A stretch of DNA of 64,000 bases, from positions 1,612,001-1,676,000 of the forward strand of contig NZ_CP033169.1 in the NCBI RefSeq assembly GCF_003691585.1, in the 5' to 3' direction. Positions 52,205 through 59,907 of this stretch are shown here, in pieces; within the stretch, counting starts at the first letter, position 1; each line of letters starts with the position of its first letter. Made by a program: the position numbers and the translations under genes. Below the pieces are notes generated by a model. That model was not told the DNA's origin and ran no database searches. It saw nothing but the letters and a program-made list of their open reading frames with translations. The DNA is from Biomaibacter acetigenes (GTDB lineage Bacteria; Bacillota; Thermosediminibacteria; Thermosediminibacterales; Tepidanaerobacteraceae).

Positions 52205-52915
52205 TTAAGCTATAATGTCTATTTCGTAAAGCGCCAATTTCTCTTTAAGGAATGTCTTGACTCTTTGCATGGCTTCGATCTTCCAGGCTCCACCGTCGGC
52301 TTCAAATAATGCCGCCTGGGGGCCTTCTTCTCCTTTTCGCATCCTGAATACAAACTTACTCTCCGGTTGTTCCACTTCCACAAAGGTCCTATAAGGTGCC
52401 AGTGTAACTGGATTAGGCACTGCGACTTCCTCCACCTGTGCAATTCCGACTTTAGCTGTGACGGATTGAGTTATACCGTCGTCTCCATAGGTCCGGACCG
52501 CAGAATCCTTTATGTTTCCGACCAATTTCAGGATTTTCTTTGCATCCTCGTTCTGAACGAAGCAGGATTGAAGAAGAATGATAAAGCTCTCTGTATCATA
52601 GAACCGGCCAAATCTAAATTCTGGTTGAAATGCGTGTGCTGACATGTATACTTCTCTGCCCCTGTCTGGAAGTATATTTGAAATCAGCCTGACTTCGGAA
52701 TGGTCAACAACGTGAATCAGATTTCCATGAAAAGTAACTATATCAAAACTTGACTTGATGTAATCGATTAACCCGGTTAGACTATTTACTTTGAGTGTTT
52801 CTGCTTTCGGCAGAGTGATTCTGGCAAGGTCTTGCGTTGTGTAAGTCTGCCCGTTGACCTCAATTGTCTTTACCTGCCCCAATTTGACCAGATACTCCAA
52901 TGCTTCCTTAATCAT
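52205..52915 (-). CDS. Conserved phage protein of the early/recombination cluster
   Basis: 236 residues. The pattern IEVNGQTYTTQDLARI ... YIKSSFDIVTFHGNLIHVVDHSEVRL ... FIILLQSCFVQ is seen in many Clostridia/Bacilli prophages but I know no function for it. Strong GGGAGAAAG site. Upstream of it are the replication-terminator-like gene and the tRNA-like RNA. Confidence 0.7.
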   Translation of the reverse strand: MIKEALEYLVKLGQVKTIEVNGQTYTTQDLARITLPKAETLKVNSLTGLIDYIKSSFDIVTFHGNLIHVVDHSEVRLISNILPDRGREVYMSAHAFQPEFRFGRFYDTESFIILLQSCFVQNEDAKKILKLVGNIKDSAVRTYGDDGITQSVTAKVGIAQVEEVAVPNPVTLAPYRTFVEVEQPESKFVFRMRKGEEGPQAALFEADGGAWKIEAMQRVKTFLKEKLALYEIDIIA

Positions 52916-52933
52916 CTTTTCTTTCTCCCTCTA

Positions 52934-53296
52934 TTATTTTTTATTAAAATTAACTACTTTGCCGGTATCATCCTTAACCTGCCCATCATCATCCAAGAAG
53001 GTTTGCCCTTTTACACCGGATTTCAATTCAGCCGCAACGACGGAACCGTCTTTGTCCCGGTCAAGGATTATCTTCGTCGCAATAGGTTTAGCCGGAATAA
53101 GCGAGGCTTTAGATTGAACTTCAAAGTCCACTACGTCACGATTTTCATCTGCCTTCAATGTAGCAGTTAGGGTGATTTTTCTCGCCTTTTTTGGGTCTGT
53201 GTTTGGATCTGCTATGTTGGCTAATACCTTCTTTAATTCGATGTTAAACTGTTCCATAAAGGCGCCTTGGGCCATTTCGGCAAGATTCAAGTTCAT
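52934..53296 (-). CDS. Phage 'replication terminator protein'-like
   Basis: 120 residues from the ATG after AAGGAGGGAGAAACC. NLAEMAQGAFMEQFN, DPNTDPKKARKITLT, the KIILDRDKDGSV segment and C-terminal GKVVNFNKK match a common phage family that databases call replication terminator protein (name of uncertain meaning). The frame stays open to 53386 but would run into the tRNA-like element. Confidence 0.75.
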   Translation of the reverse strand: MNLNLAEMAQGAFMEQFNIELKKVLANIADPNTDPKKARKITLTATLKADENRDVVDFEVQSKASLIPAKPIATKIILDRDKDGSVVAAELKSGVKGQTFLDDDGQVKDDTGKVVNFNKK

Positions 53297-53331
53297 GGTT
53301 TCTCCCTCCTTGTTTTTTTTGTTGTTGGAAA

Positions 53332-53470
53332 TGGCAGGGGCCGGGACTCGAACCCGGCATGTGACAGCGTTTTGCGCCATGAGCACAGTGGGCGACTCTC
53401 TCCTTCTCGACTTGTGCCAGCCGTGTCACTAAGGAAATGACTTAGCGTCTCCCTTTCCGCCACCCTGCCA
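53332..53470 (-). ncRNA. tRNA-like RNA with giant variable arm
   Basis: 139 nt on the minus strand. A 7-bp acceptor stem closes it (GGCAGGG/CCCTGCC), followed by a Leu/Ser-type D arm (TGGCGGAAAGGGAGACGC), a hairpin CTAAG/CTTAG in anticodon-arm position, a variable region of about 70 nt closed by GTGACA/TGTCAC, and a canonical T arm (CCGGG-TTCGAGT-CCCGG). The loop TCATTTC lacks U33 and a purine 37, no CCA is encoded, and one extra base lies between T arm and acceptor stem. It is not a normal decoding tRNA; degenerate tRNA or a regulatory tRNA mimic are both possible. Confidence 0.65.
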
Positions 53471-53495
53471 TGTATTTGGAAGGGCGGGCAGGAAT

Positions 53496-53717
53496 TTATT
53501 TTTTTATAGGTACTGGGTCAGTAACCATTAATGCCATTCTGACTGTTTCTACCTGTAGCCACACTCCAAATGTTGTGCCACAATGTTCGCATTCAAATTC
53601 CCTGTATCCGCCTTCGTCTTCTATGGATACAACACCAAACACGTCTTTTCCACATCCAGGACAATACAAATCTTTAACTATCACAATTGTTTCCTCATCA
53701 AAAAGGCGGTGTCTCAT
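53496..53717 (-). CDS. Small zinc-ribbon protein
   Basis: 73 residues with CPGC and CEHC pairs (zinc ribbon) in a beta-rich fold. It overlaps the 3' end of the upstream gene by 20 bp. Start taken as the first ATG; a TTG four codons upstream is possible. Family unknown. Confidence 0.65.
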   Translation of the reverse strand: MRHRLFDEETIVIVKDLYCPGCGKDVFGVVSIEDEGGYREFECEHCGTTFGVWLQVETVRMALMVTDPVPIKK

Positions 53718-54648
53718 CTGGAAATTCAAAAGGCTCTGGGTTTATATCTTCTTCCTTTTGCTTCTTCTGGCACTTCATGCATAGGTGCCGACCATAGTTC
53801 TCTTTGCTGTATTTCGCAACAGTTTCTGTTATGTCTGCTCCACAGTCTTCGCACTTATACTTTGAAGCCTGTTTTGATTTTTTGTTCTGAGTGCCTGTGT
53901 TCTGATTTGCGGTCTGGTTCTTATCCTGCTTTAACTCATCTATAACCTTCGAGGCTTCTTCTCTTGTGAAACTGTCCCATCTTACGTCTCTACCGAGCAT
54001 TTCTCCGAGCTTCTTCAGCATTTCTTCGTTTGTCATTCCCTCCAGCAGGTGCTTAATAAAGCCTATTTGATTTGAACTTGCCTTTTCGGGCACCACAAAA
54101 TCCTCCATATCCTGCGTGAACATCCTGCTGGCTCCGGTAGCTTTGAGCACACCGTCTATGAAAGCCCTTTTTGCCGCCATTTTAACGAGAGTGTTCTGCT
54201 GACCGGCCGGGTCTGGATTCTCGACTTTTATTTTTTCTCCGTCATTTTCAGCGTTCCGATAGCGGTATTTGGGCTCTTTTGAGTTTGCAGCACCTATGCC
54301 GTAGGCCATCAAAGCGCCGCTGTCCCGATGTATTATGGGCACGCCAACCATGTAACTGAACGTCCCGGTCTCAAAATCTTCCGTGGCCTGAATTATATCT
54401 GCTTTGCCTGGTGCAAGGTGGAATACCTGGCATAGTAGTTCTCCGCCTGATTTTAGCAGCGTTGGTTTATCTGTTCCTGGGACCCTGTCAAAATCGGTCC
54501 CTTGTACCAAAAGTTCACTGAAAAGTTTTTCAAGCGCCATTCGCTGCCTCTTTGCTTTCATTATTTCTGCTTCAATACTCGCCGGTAATATGTCGATTAC
54601 CTTTGTTGGTGCCGCTTCCTGCATTTCCATTTCAGATTTATCGACCAT
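53698..54648 (-). CDS. Recombination-associated protein with C-terminal zinc finger
   Basis: 316 residues; ATG after GGAGGTTGATTAGC. The central KMAAKRAFIDGVLKATGAS motif with FTQDMED is shared with Rad52/RecT-type annealing and related phage recombination proteins, and the C-terminus has CEDCGA ... CMKC zinc ligands. Its neighbour is a Gam-like nuclease inhibitor, supporting a recombination module. Function assignment is moderate. Confidence 0.6.
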   Translation of the reverse strand: MVDKSEMEMQEAAPTKVIDILPASIEAEIMKAKRQRMALEKLFSELLVQGTDFDRVPGTDKPTLLKSGGELLCQVFHLAPGKADIIQATEDFETGTFSYMVGVPIIHRDSGALMAYGIGAANSKEPKYRYRNAENDGEKIKVENPDPAGQQNTLVKMAAKRAFIDGVLKATGASRMFTQDMEDFVVPEKASSNQIGFIKHLLEGMTNEEMLKKLGEMLGRDVRWDSFTREEASKVIDELKQDKNQTANQNTGTQNKKSKQASKYKCEDCGADITETVAKYSKENYGRHLCMKCQKKQKEEDINPEPFEFPDETPPF

Positions 54649-54649
54649 G

Positions 54650-55216
54650 CTAATCAACCTCCACTATGAATTTTTCCGATTCCGGTTCCAAAACTATTCC
54701 TTCCACTACTTCTCCGGTATCAGGGTCTACCACTCTTAAGCCGTTTACTTGAACAACTTTCTTTAATTCTTGTTTATTGGGTTCTTCCTTTATCCGGATC
54801 AGTTCCGGCCTATTCCTTTTAAGCCATTCCAGGAGCTTGTTGTCGTCGTAGTTCCATTTTTGCGGGACCTTTTTTATTTGCAGCTTTCCGTAAGGTGTTG
54901 ATATCGTCTTTTCTTTTGGATTCTGCGCTATCCGGCTTCGGTGGTATTCTTCAAGCAGACCTTCAAAAAACTTCTTCGAATCCTCCAGTTTTTTGAGCTC
55001 CCGATCCTGCCAGGATTTAATTCTTTCCATTTCAGCCTCGGCCAGGGAATTTATTTCCCCGGCCTTGGCTTTATATGCGGCCAATTTTCTTAATGCCCAG
55101 TTTACCTGATCAAGATTTGTAATTTTAAATCTGTGTTCCGATCCCAGACGGCCTTCTTCTTCATCCATCATGAATTCTTCCGCTTCTTTTATTTCAAGTT
55201 CCTGCAGTTCATTCAT
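54650..55216 (-). CDS. Gam-like host-nuclease inhibitor / DNA-end protector
   Basis: 188 residues; AAGGAGGACG site. Matches the Gam family: FKITNLDQVNWALRKLA, a long coiled coil (about 40-90), FFEGLLEEYH, NPKEKTISTPYGKLQIKK, then TGEVVEGI near the end. Gam-type proteins bind DNA ends and block RecBCD/AddAB. Confidence 0.85.
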   Translation of the reverse strand: MNELQELEIKEAEEFMMDEEEGRLGSEHRFKITNLDQVNWALRKLAAYKAKAGEINSLAEAEMERIKSWQDRELKKLEDSKKFFEGLLEEYHRSRIAQNPKEKTISTPYGKLQIKKVPQKWNYDDNKLLEWLKRNRPELIRIKEEPNKQELKKVVQVNGLRVVDPDTGEVVEGIVLEPESEKFIVEVD

Positions 55217-55231
55217 TTTGATTCGTCCTCC

Positions 55232-55342
55232 TTACCTTTTAGCTCCTATTTTCTCCCACAGGAGCCATGTCTTCATTGCCTGCAAATATAACCTAAAATC
55301 CCTGTTTTTCCCTGCAAATGCCGCTATCCTGTCAAACCGCAT
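55232..55342 (-). CDS. 36-residue phage peptide
   Basis: Basic aromatic peptide (FDRIAAFAGKNRDFRLYLQA) with its own AAGGAGGGCAAAAAAT site, starting in the last codons of the DUF932 gene. Too short for a family match; the ribosome-binding site is the main support. Confidence 0.5.
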   Translation of the reverse strand: MRFDRIAAFAGKNRDFRLYLQAMKTWLLWEKIGAKR

Positions 55343-56426
55343 ATTTTTTGCCCTCCTTTTCTGTATTTATTTCCAGCCATTCATTTCTGCTCATGTTGAT
55401 TACATCCCATCCGAGACCTTCCAGCTCTGTCGCTCTGTCATAATCCTTTACATCCTGGCTTGTGCGGGTAATCGCATTGCTCAGGCCGTATAAGCTCAGG
55501 TCCCCGCCTTTGATGAGATATTCAAGGACACCTTCCTGCTCGTTCTTCTGCAGCCCGTATTTTGTAGCGGTAAGTTCGACTACGGTCTGGACTGAACCGG
55601 TTATCTTTACCTCTGTTGCCTCTCTCATTCTGTCTACGATCCTACGGAATTTTACTTCATCCACGGCTGCCCTAACCGTATCCTGCACTTTCATGAGGAA
55701 TGCTCTATCGTCTGCTGCAAGCGTTTCGTCCCTGTATAGCTCATACATCTCATCGCTGTCATTAACCCTGCCGATATGATATCGCCGCTGGCCTGCATCA
55801 TTTACAACCATGCCGTTTTCGCAGACCAGGCGGTATATAAGCGGCTGAACAGATACCGCACCGTGCCCGACCTCGCTGTTTGTAATCATGATTCCTGCCT
55901 GGACAATGTCGCCTTTCTGAACTTCCGCTTCCAGGCGTGGATTTACAACTTTGATGTACATTTTTCTGTCCGTAAGCTCGCAGCTTTCAACCCGTGCATC
56001 TTTCATCTCGCCTATTATCGGCAATACAGCCTCTGCTATCTCGTAATTGTCGATGCGGCGATATCTGTCGCTCAGAAAAGCTCTTGCGGTACCGTCCAGT
56101 GTCCGGACCATCCTCCTTGATGGCTGGCGCTGAAACCATGCGCTGACGTTTGTGGCAAGAAGTTCAGGGAATTCCGTTCTCATGCGGTCGTAATACTTTG
56201 CTGGGATTCCTAAGTGATGCCCGATTTGCCGGTGCGCAATGTCATTTATGCCGAATCGTTCTATGTCCTTGTGTTCTCCGATGTTTTTGAGCATATCAAG
56301 CTGCGGTATCTTTTCATCGTCAATGACCATTCTCAGGTTTCTAGTGTCAAGGATAAAATCCCGTTTTGCCCTGTTCTGGCGGTCCAATTCCACCGCCAGT
56401 TCCTGCAATGTTTTTCCGGTTTTCAT
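55332..56426 (-). CDS. DUF932 family phage protein
   Basis: 364 residues. FGINDIAHRQIGHHLGIPAKYYDRM, ARAFLSDRYRRIDNYEI, and NSEVGHGAVSVQPLIYRLVC are hallmarks of DUF932 (phage/plasmid-like TIGR03299 relatives). Function not known; common in phage early regions. AAAGGAGAATAAAATT precedes the ATG. Confidence 0.85.
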   Translation of the reverse strand: MKTGKTLQELAVELDRQNRAKRDFILDTRNLRMVIDDEKIPQLDMLKNIGEHKDIERFGINDIAHRQIGHHLGIPAKYYDRMRTEFPELLATNVSAWFQRQPSRRMVRTLDGTARAFLSDRYRRIDNYEIAEAVLPIIGEMKDARVESCELTDRKMYIKVVNPRLEAEVQKGDIVQAGIMITNSEVGHGAVSVQPLIYRLVCENGMVVNDAGQRRYHIGRVNDSDEMYELYRDETLAADDRAFLMKVQDTVRAAVDEVKFRRIVDRMREATEVKITGSVQTVVELTATKYGLQKNEQEGVLEYLIKGGDLSLYGLSNAITRTSQDVKDYDRATELEGLGWDVINMSRNEWLEINTEKEGKKYAV

Positions 56427-56444
56427 AATTTTATTCTCCTTTCA

Positions 56445-56518
56445 TTGACACTCCATCTACCGTGTGATAGAATGGAGTTGGAATTTTTAGATTGCGGCTT
56501 TGAAAGCCGTCTTTTTTT
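56445..56518 (+). ncRNA. Putative plus-strand mini-RNA (promoter plus terminator)
   Basis: Plus-strand promoter TTGACA (56445-56450), 17-bp spacer, TAGAAT (56468-56473), then a hairpin (56495-56509) with seven T (56512-56518). A transcript of about 40 nt starting near 56480 is predicted, against the direction of the flanking genes. A near-perfect inverted repeat ACTCCAT(n)CTA/TAGaATGGAGT (56450-56478) overlaps the -10, as an operator would. Confidence 0.5.
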
Positions 56519-56948
56519 ATGCCGTGAGTAACGCCACACATGCGCCCATCAGTTCCTTTATTTCCTGGTATGCTCTGTTCCACTCTTTTTGTTCTTCTGC
56601 AGATACGGTGTCGTCGCATGCTACCGATACTACCGTGTCGTTAATTTTGTATACATCCGTCATCTCCTTTTGCAGTCTTAATACGTTTGCGGATAATCTC
56701 CCAAAATTGACATCAGGCAAGTACTTGCTGCCTACCGGGTCATTCATCTTTAAGTGCATATACCAGAGCCACTTTGCGTTGTAAACTTCTATCATCCGGC
56801 ACACCATTTCTCCGGATGGCAAAAGCTGGCCGTTCTCATATGCACTTAAAGTCCTGACTGTAGACGGCAGCAATGCACTTGCCTGTTCCTGTGTCAGACC
56901 TGCCTGTTCTCTTGCTTGTTTGTAGATTTTCCCGCAGTATCTGGTCAT
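56517..56948 (-). CDS. XRE-family regulator
   Basis: 143 residues; start ATG after GGAGGTGAACACA. Helix-turn-helix of the XRE type at the N-terminus (YKQAREQAGLTQEQASALL ... RTLSAYENGQ), then a C-terminal region of unknown fold with Trp/Met-rich helix. Early-gene regulator of unknown target. Confidence 0.85.
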   Translation of the reverse strand: MTRYCGKIYKQAREQAGLTQEQASALLPSTVRTLSAYENGQLLPSGEMVCRMIEVYNAKWLWYMHLKMNDPVGSKYLPDVNFGRLSANVLRLQKEMTDVYKINDTVVSVACDDTVSAEEQKEWNRAYQEIKELMGACVALLTA

Positions 56949-56990
56949 TGTGTTCACCTCCAATCCGTCATAAAATAACTTTAGAAAATC

Positions 56991-57197
56991 TCAATAATCA
57001 TTGCTTTTGCAGTAGTCGTAGCTTAATTCCATTAGTTGCTCCCGCAGCTGTTCCTTCTTTTCCCTCGCTTTTTCTGCCTGTTTTATAATCCTGTCGCATT
57101 CTTCCATCTGATTTAGAATAACATGCATTTGTTCTTCTATTTCGTCTATGTCTATGTGCCCCTCCCGCTTCGGGGCGATTTTTGCTATTGCGCCCAT
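56991..57197 (-). CDS. Small coiled-coil phage protein
   Basis: 68 residues, helical (DIDEIEEQMHVILNQMEECD, AREKKEQLREQLMEL). Family unknown. Confidence 0.65.
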   Translation of the reverse strand: MGAIAKIAPKREGHIDIDEIEEQMHVILNQMEECDRIIKQAEKAREKKEQLREQLMELSYDYCKSNDY

Positions 57198-57214
57198 GTT
57201 TTATCCCTCCTGTA

Positions 57215-57382
57215 TCAGCCCACTTCCTCGATTTGACGAAGAGTATCTGTTTTCGTATATGGTTCTATCGCTTCCCATAGGGCCAATGTTTCTAATGCCC
57301 GCTTGACAGCCTCTTTGTTCTGAGGTGTAACATGGATTCTAAGATCGACGTTAATAAAGTCTACTTTTCCGTTGAGTTTCAT
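57215..57382 (-). CDS. Small phage protein of unknown function
   Basis: 55 residues; GGGAGGGAAATACAAG before the ATG and an ATGA overlap with the gene upstream. LNGKVDFINVDLRIHVTP then a helix (NKEAVKRALETLALWE). Family unknown. Confidence 0.65.
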   Translation of the reverse strand: MKLNGKVDFINVDLRIHVTPQNKEAVKRALETLALWEAIEPYTKTDTLRQIEEVG

Positions 57383-57513
57383 CTTGTATTTCCCTCCCTA
57401 TCTTTTTGGGCTTTTTGTAGCTGCTTCAGGATTCGGCCCTGGCATATCCTGCAGATTTTCCCTTCATCGGGCCTCAGCTTTCGGCCACAACTCTCGCACC
57501 TGGGCAAATTCAT
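57379..57513 (-). CDS. 44-residue zinc-ribbon peptide
   Basis: Start ATG just after GGGGGTGA, overlapping the 3' end of the excisionase-like gene by about 50 bp. CESCGRKLRPDEGKICRIC is a compact four-Cys zinc ribbon, followed by a basic helix. Typical of short phage-encoded zinc ribbons. Confidence 0.65.
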   Translation of the reverse strand: MNLPRCESCGRKLRPDEGKICRICQGRILKQLQKAQKDREGNTR

Positions 57514-57751
57514 TCACCCCCTTGGTTTTGCGTGTCTTTAGGTATTCCAGGAATGAATCTCGATTGACCCTGGGCTGCTTCCCCACCCAGTGCACTCCAA
57601 CACCCTTCTTCTCTGCCTTACGGATTATTTCCATGGCGTAGGGCCGGGAGCATCGACAGAGATTCATTACGTCCTGAGTTTTGAGCACATATGGCAACTG
57701 CTGCTCCGGATCGTATATTTGTTTTGCAACGGCCTTTATGTCTTCCGCCAT
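57464..57751 (-). CDS. Excisionase/MerR-type small DNA-binding protein
   Basis: 95 residues; start ATG after AAAGGAGGGAGCTT. Winged helix-turn-helix (YVLKTQDVMNLCRCSRPYAME, then WVGKQPRVNRDSFLEYL) as in Xis/MerR-like proteins and DNA-binding phage regulators. It could be the excisionase; it is far from the integrase, so that is uncertain. Confidence 0.7.
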   Translation of the reverse strand: MAEDIKAVAKQIYDPEQQLPYVLKTQDVMNLCRCSRPYAMEIIRKAEKKGVGVHWVGKQPRVNRDSFLEYLKTRKTKGVNEFAQVRELWPKAEAR

Positions 57752-57764
57752 AAGCTCCCTCCTT

Positions 57765-58255
57765 TCATGCAAGTGTTTCGATAGAATATAGCAAGAATTT
57801 TTTTCTGGCTTCTCTTACGGCTTTTTCCGCTTCTTCTATATTTTTAAAATTTTTCTCGAACACAGTAGTTCTGTTTTTAATAACTTTTGCCCGCCAACAC
57901 TTGTCCTTCTTATTCCACCAAACACCTCTTATACCAGTTTTACTATTACTCAAAGCGCCTTTTTTATTTTGAGCATTACCTGACCCAGTAACGATTCTCA
58001 GATTAGAAATACGGTTATCCAGGGTATCGTGGTTAATGTGATCTACATACATGCCTTTTGGGGCATCAATAAGATATCTGTGCATTGGATTAAGAGTCCA
58101 TTTTCCATCACTTCTTTTGAAGTTTGATACAGCATAAAACGACTTTGTGTGCTCATCCCATTTTGCAAACCATTTATTGTGGTTATCGTATCCCCATTTA
58201 AACGGTCCATATAGATGTAGGTTATTTCTCCACAAATTTTATATCTGTTCTTCAT
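57765..58255 (-). pseudogene. Frameshifted HNH homing-type endonuclease with AP2-like domain
   Basis: The N-terminus (KNRYKICGEITYIYM, ATG at 58255 with GGTGAG upstream) and the body are in two frames. The body has the HNH motif (MHRYLIDAPKGMYVDHINHD ... NLRIVTG) and a C-terminal AP2-like segment (GIRGVWWNKKDKCWRAKV). One missing base in the A-run at about 58173 (TTT on the plus strand) restores a continuous typical protein. It is a decayed free-standing homing endonuclease, or a sequencing indel. Confidence 0.75.
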
Positions 58256-58271
58256 GTTGTCTCACCCTGGT

Positions 58272-58520
58272 TTATGCGGTTTGCTGGTTGACATTGCATT
58301 TTGTTGTGTCACCGTTAAAAAAAATATCCGGAAATAACTCCTCCATGGGCATCTTAAATAATAACTCAAATTTTTTTGCTAATCGTATCGAAGGATCTCG
58401 TTTACCGTTTTCATAAAGGGATATTGCTTGCTGACTGATATTAAGCATTTTTGCTACATCTTCTTGCTTCCATCCCTTTGCTTCTCTTAAAGCAATCAGA
58501 ACTTTTCTTTTTTTATCCAT
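58272..58520 (-). CDS. Cro/antirepressor-type XRE protein
   Basis: 82 residues from ATG after GGAGGTGATGAT. Helix-turn-helix EAKGWKQEDVAKMLNISQQAISLYENGKRDP. Divergent from the CI-like gene across 158 bp that holds four repressor operators and its own TTGACA-17-TATAAT promoter. It starts the leftward early operon, as Cro does. Confidence 0.85.
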   Translation of the reverse strand: MDKKRKVLIALREAKGWKQEDVAKMLNISQQAISLYENGKRDPSIRLAKKFELLFKMPMEELFPDIFFNGDTTKCNVNQQTA

Positions 58521-58537
58521 ATCATCACCTCCGATAT

Positions 58538-58643
58538 TGCGTTTTGTTGTTTCAACTATACTCATTATACATTGCATTATGTTGTTTGTCAATAGAGGTT
58601 ACAACATTTTGCAATTAGTATTTTTTCTATTACATTTTGTTGT
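58538..58643. promoter_or_regulatory. Lysis-lysogeny switch: four 13-bp operators and the early promoter
   Basis: Copies of TGCATTTTGTTGT-like 13-mers at 58538-58550, 58573-58585, 58601-58613 (inverted) and 58631-58643. The leftward promoter is exact: TTGACA (58587-58592) and TATAAT (58564-58569) with a 17-bp spacer; the second operator fills that spacer. A TATAAT (58643-58648) for the rightward repressor gene abuts the fourth operator. A fifth copy (58295-58307) lies inside the Cro-type gene. Confidence 0.8.
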
Positions 58644-58678
58644 ATAATATTAATAAAGAATTACAGGGAGTTTTGAAC

Positions 58679-59125
58679 ATGATAGGTGAAAGATTAAAAA
58701 AACTGCGAGAAAAACATGGGCTTTTACAAAGGCAGCTTGCTGATATGCTCAAATTAACTCAACAAACCATCAGTTTATATGAGTCAAACCAGCGAGAACC
58801 TGATGCAGAAACCCTCAGAAAAATTGCTGACTTCTTTAATACAACAACCGACTACCTGCTTGCTCGAACTGATGATCCTACTCCTCCAGAAGAACACAGC
58901 ACTGCCGATAAAAATACCTCTACCCCTTGGTGGGAAAAAGACGAACCTCCCACTGATATCGAGCTGGAGGAATTTATCAAAAACCAGTCGAATATAAAAC
59001 TCATGGGGAATCCGCTGGATGAAAAAACAAAAGATGATGTCATTATGTTTCTGCGGGCGGCCCATGAGTTTATAAAGCAAAAAAGAAAGGCCGAAGAATC
59101 GGCTGGGGAGAAAGATAAAAAGTAA
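58679..59125 (+). CDS. CI-like phage repressor
   Basis: 148 residues; start ATG after CAGGGAGTTTTGAAC. N-terminal XRE helix-turn-helix (LREKHGLLQRQLADMLKLTQ, QTISLYESNQREP) and an acidic C-terminal helix. It lacks a self-cleaving peptidase domain, so release probably depends on the nearby ImmA/IrrE-type protease. Confidence 0.88.
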   Translation: MIGERLKKLREKHGLLQRQLADMLKLTQQTISLYESNQREPDAETLRKIADFFNTTTDYLLARTDDPTPPEEHSTADKNTSTPWWEKDEPPTDIELEEFIKNQSNIKLMGNPLDEKTKDDVIMFLRAAHEFIKQKRKAEESAGEKDKK

Positions 59126-59151
59126 TTCATCCTATTGGGAGAGGAATTATT

Positions 59152-59829
59152 TTGTCAGACAAAATACGTAGATATTTTGTATTTCAGGATGAAAGCGGGG
59201 AAATTAATGATAAGTATTTTTTCTCCGGAGCAACGGTAATTCCAGAGCTTGAAATGATTAATTTTCAATCAATAGTTAATGAAGTAAGGGCTGAAAATAA
59301 TTTTTATGACGAATTCCACTTTCAAAAGATATCAAAAAAACGATACGAAGCATATAAAGAACTACTAACAAAGTGTCTGGAAGAATTACACTTTTTCCAC
59401 AAAACGATTGTAATAGCAAGAAATGACTTAGATATGAAATATTTTGGTAATCAAGATTATCTGGCATATAATTATTTCACTCGTCAAGTGATCTATAATC
59501 TCATAAAACAACTCAGCGGCTCAATCTATATATACCCAGATGAAAGAAACAGAATAAAGAAGGATAATTTTTTGGATTATCTTTTTACTCAGCTAAATTT
59601 AGATTCTTACTACAATGATTTAAATTATCATGTCTCTTTGGTTGAACCACGATCGTCTAAAGAAAACGTCGGATTACAATTAAACGATTTATTATTGGGA
59701 ATTATAAGACAGATATATTTGCCGGCACCAGGTAAATATAAAATACTCTTAAAAAATGAAATATCCTGCCTTTCTTCATTTTGGATAAAATGCAACATAT
59801 GGAAATGGCAACCCAAAAACAAGAGGTAG
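59152..59829 (+). CDS. DUF3800 family protein
   Basis: 225 residues, TTG start after GGGAGAGGAATTA. DUF3800 hallmarks: FQDESGEI near the N-terminus (D13, E14), PDERNR in the middle and GLQLNDLLLG near the end, an RNase H-like fold of unknown function. It is expressed with the repressor genes and so probably in the lysogen; DUF3800 proteins often sit in prophage cargo and defence loci. Its last codons enter a structured inverted-repeat element. Confidence 0.8.
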   Translation: MSDKIRRYFVFQDESGEINDKYFFSGATVIPELEMINFQSIVNEVRAENNFYDEFHFQKISKKRYEAYKELLTKCLEELHFFHKTIVIARNDLDMKYFGNQDYLAYNYFTRQVIYNLIKQLSGSIYIYPDERNRIKKDNFLDYLFTQLNLDSYYNDLNYHVSLVEPRSSKENVGLQLNDLLLGIIRQIYLPAPGKYKILLKNEISCLSSFWIKCNIWKWQPKNKR

Positions 59830-59907
59830 AGCAGTGAATCCTCAGATGCCGTTATCGGCAACTTAATCGACCACCGGTCGACGTTTCGGATTGACCACCC
59901 TACCTCT
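59822..59907 (+). other. Four-helix palindromic element at the end of the DUF3800 gene
   Basis: Nested inverted repeats: outer 8 bp (59822-59829/59900-59907), middle 8 bp with one mismatch (59834-59841/59888-59895), and two hairpins (TGCCG-TTAT-CGGCA, 59847-59860; TCGACC-ACC-GGTCGA, 59867-59881). No T-run follows, so it is not a simple terminator. It could be a structured RNA or a mobile palindrome. The rest of the gap to 60085 shows no gene. Confidence 0.5.

Noticed and set aside
53297-53386. N-terminal extension of the replication-terminator-like gene
   Set aside because: The upstream codons run into the tRNA-like element, and the strong AAGGAGGGAG site lies before the ATG at 53296.
56490-56518. 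Terminator of the XRE gene (minus strand)
   Set aside because: The T-run follows the hairpin only on the plus strand; on the minus strand no T-run is present.
59822-59907. Insertion sequence or transposon end
   Set aside because: No transposase, no target-site duplication and no second copy in the window; described as a structured element only.
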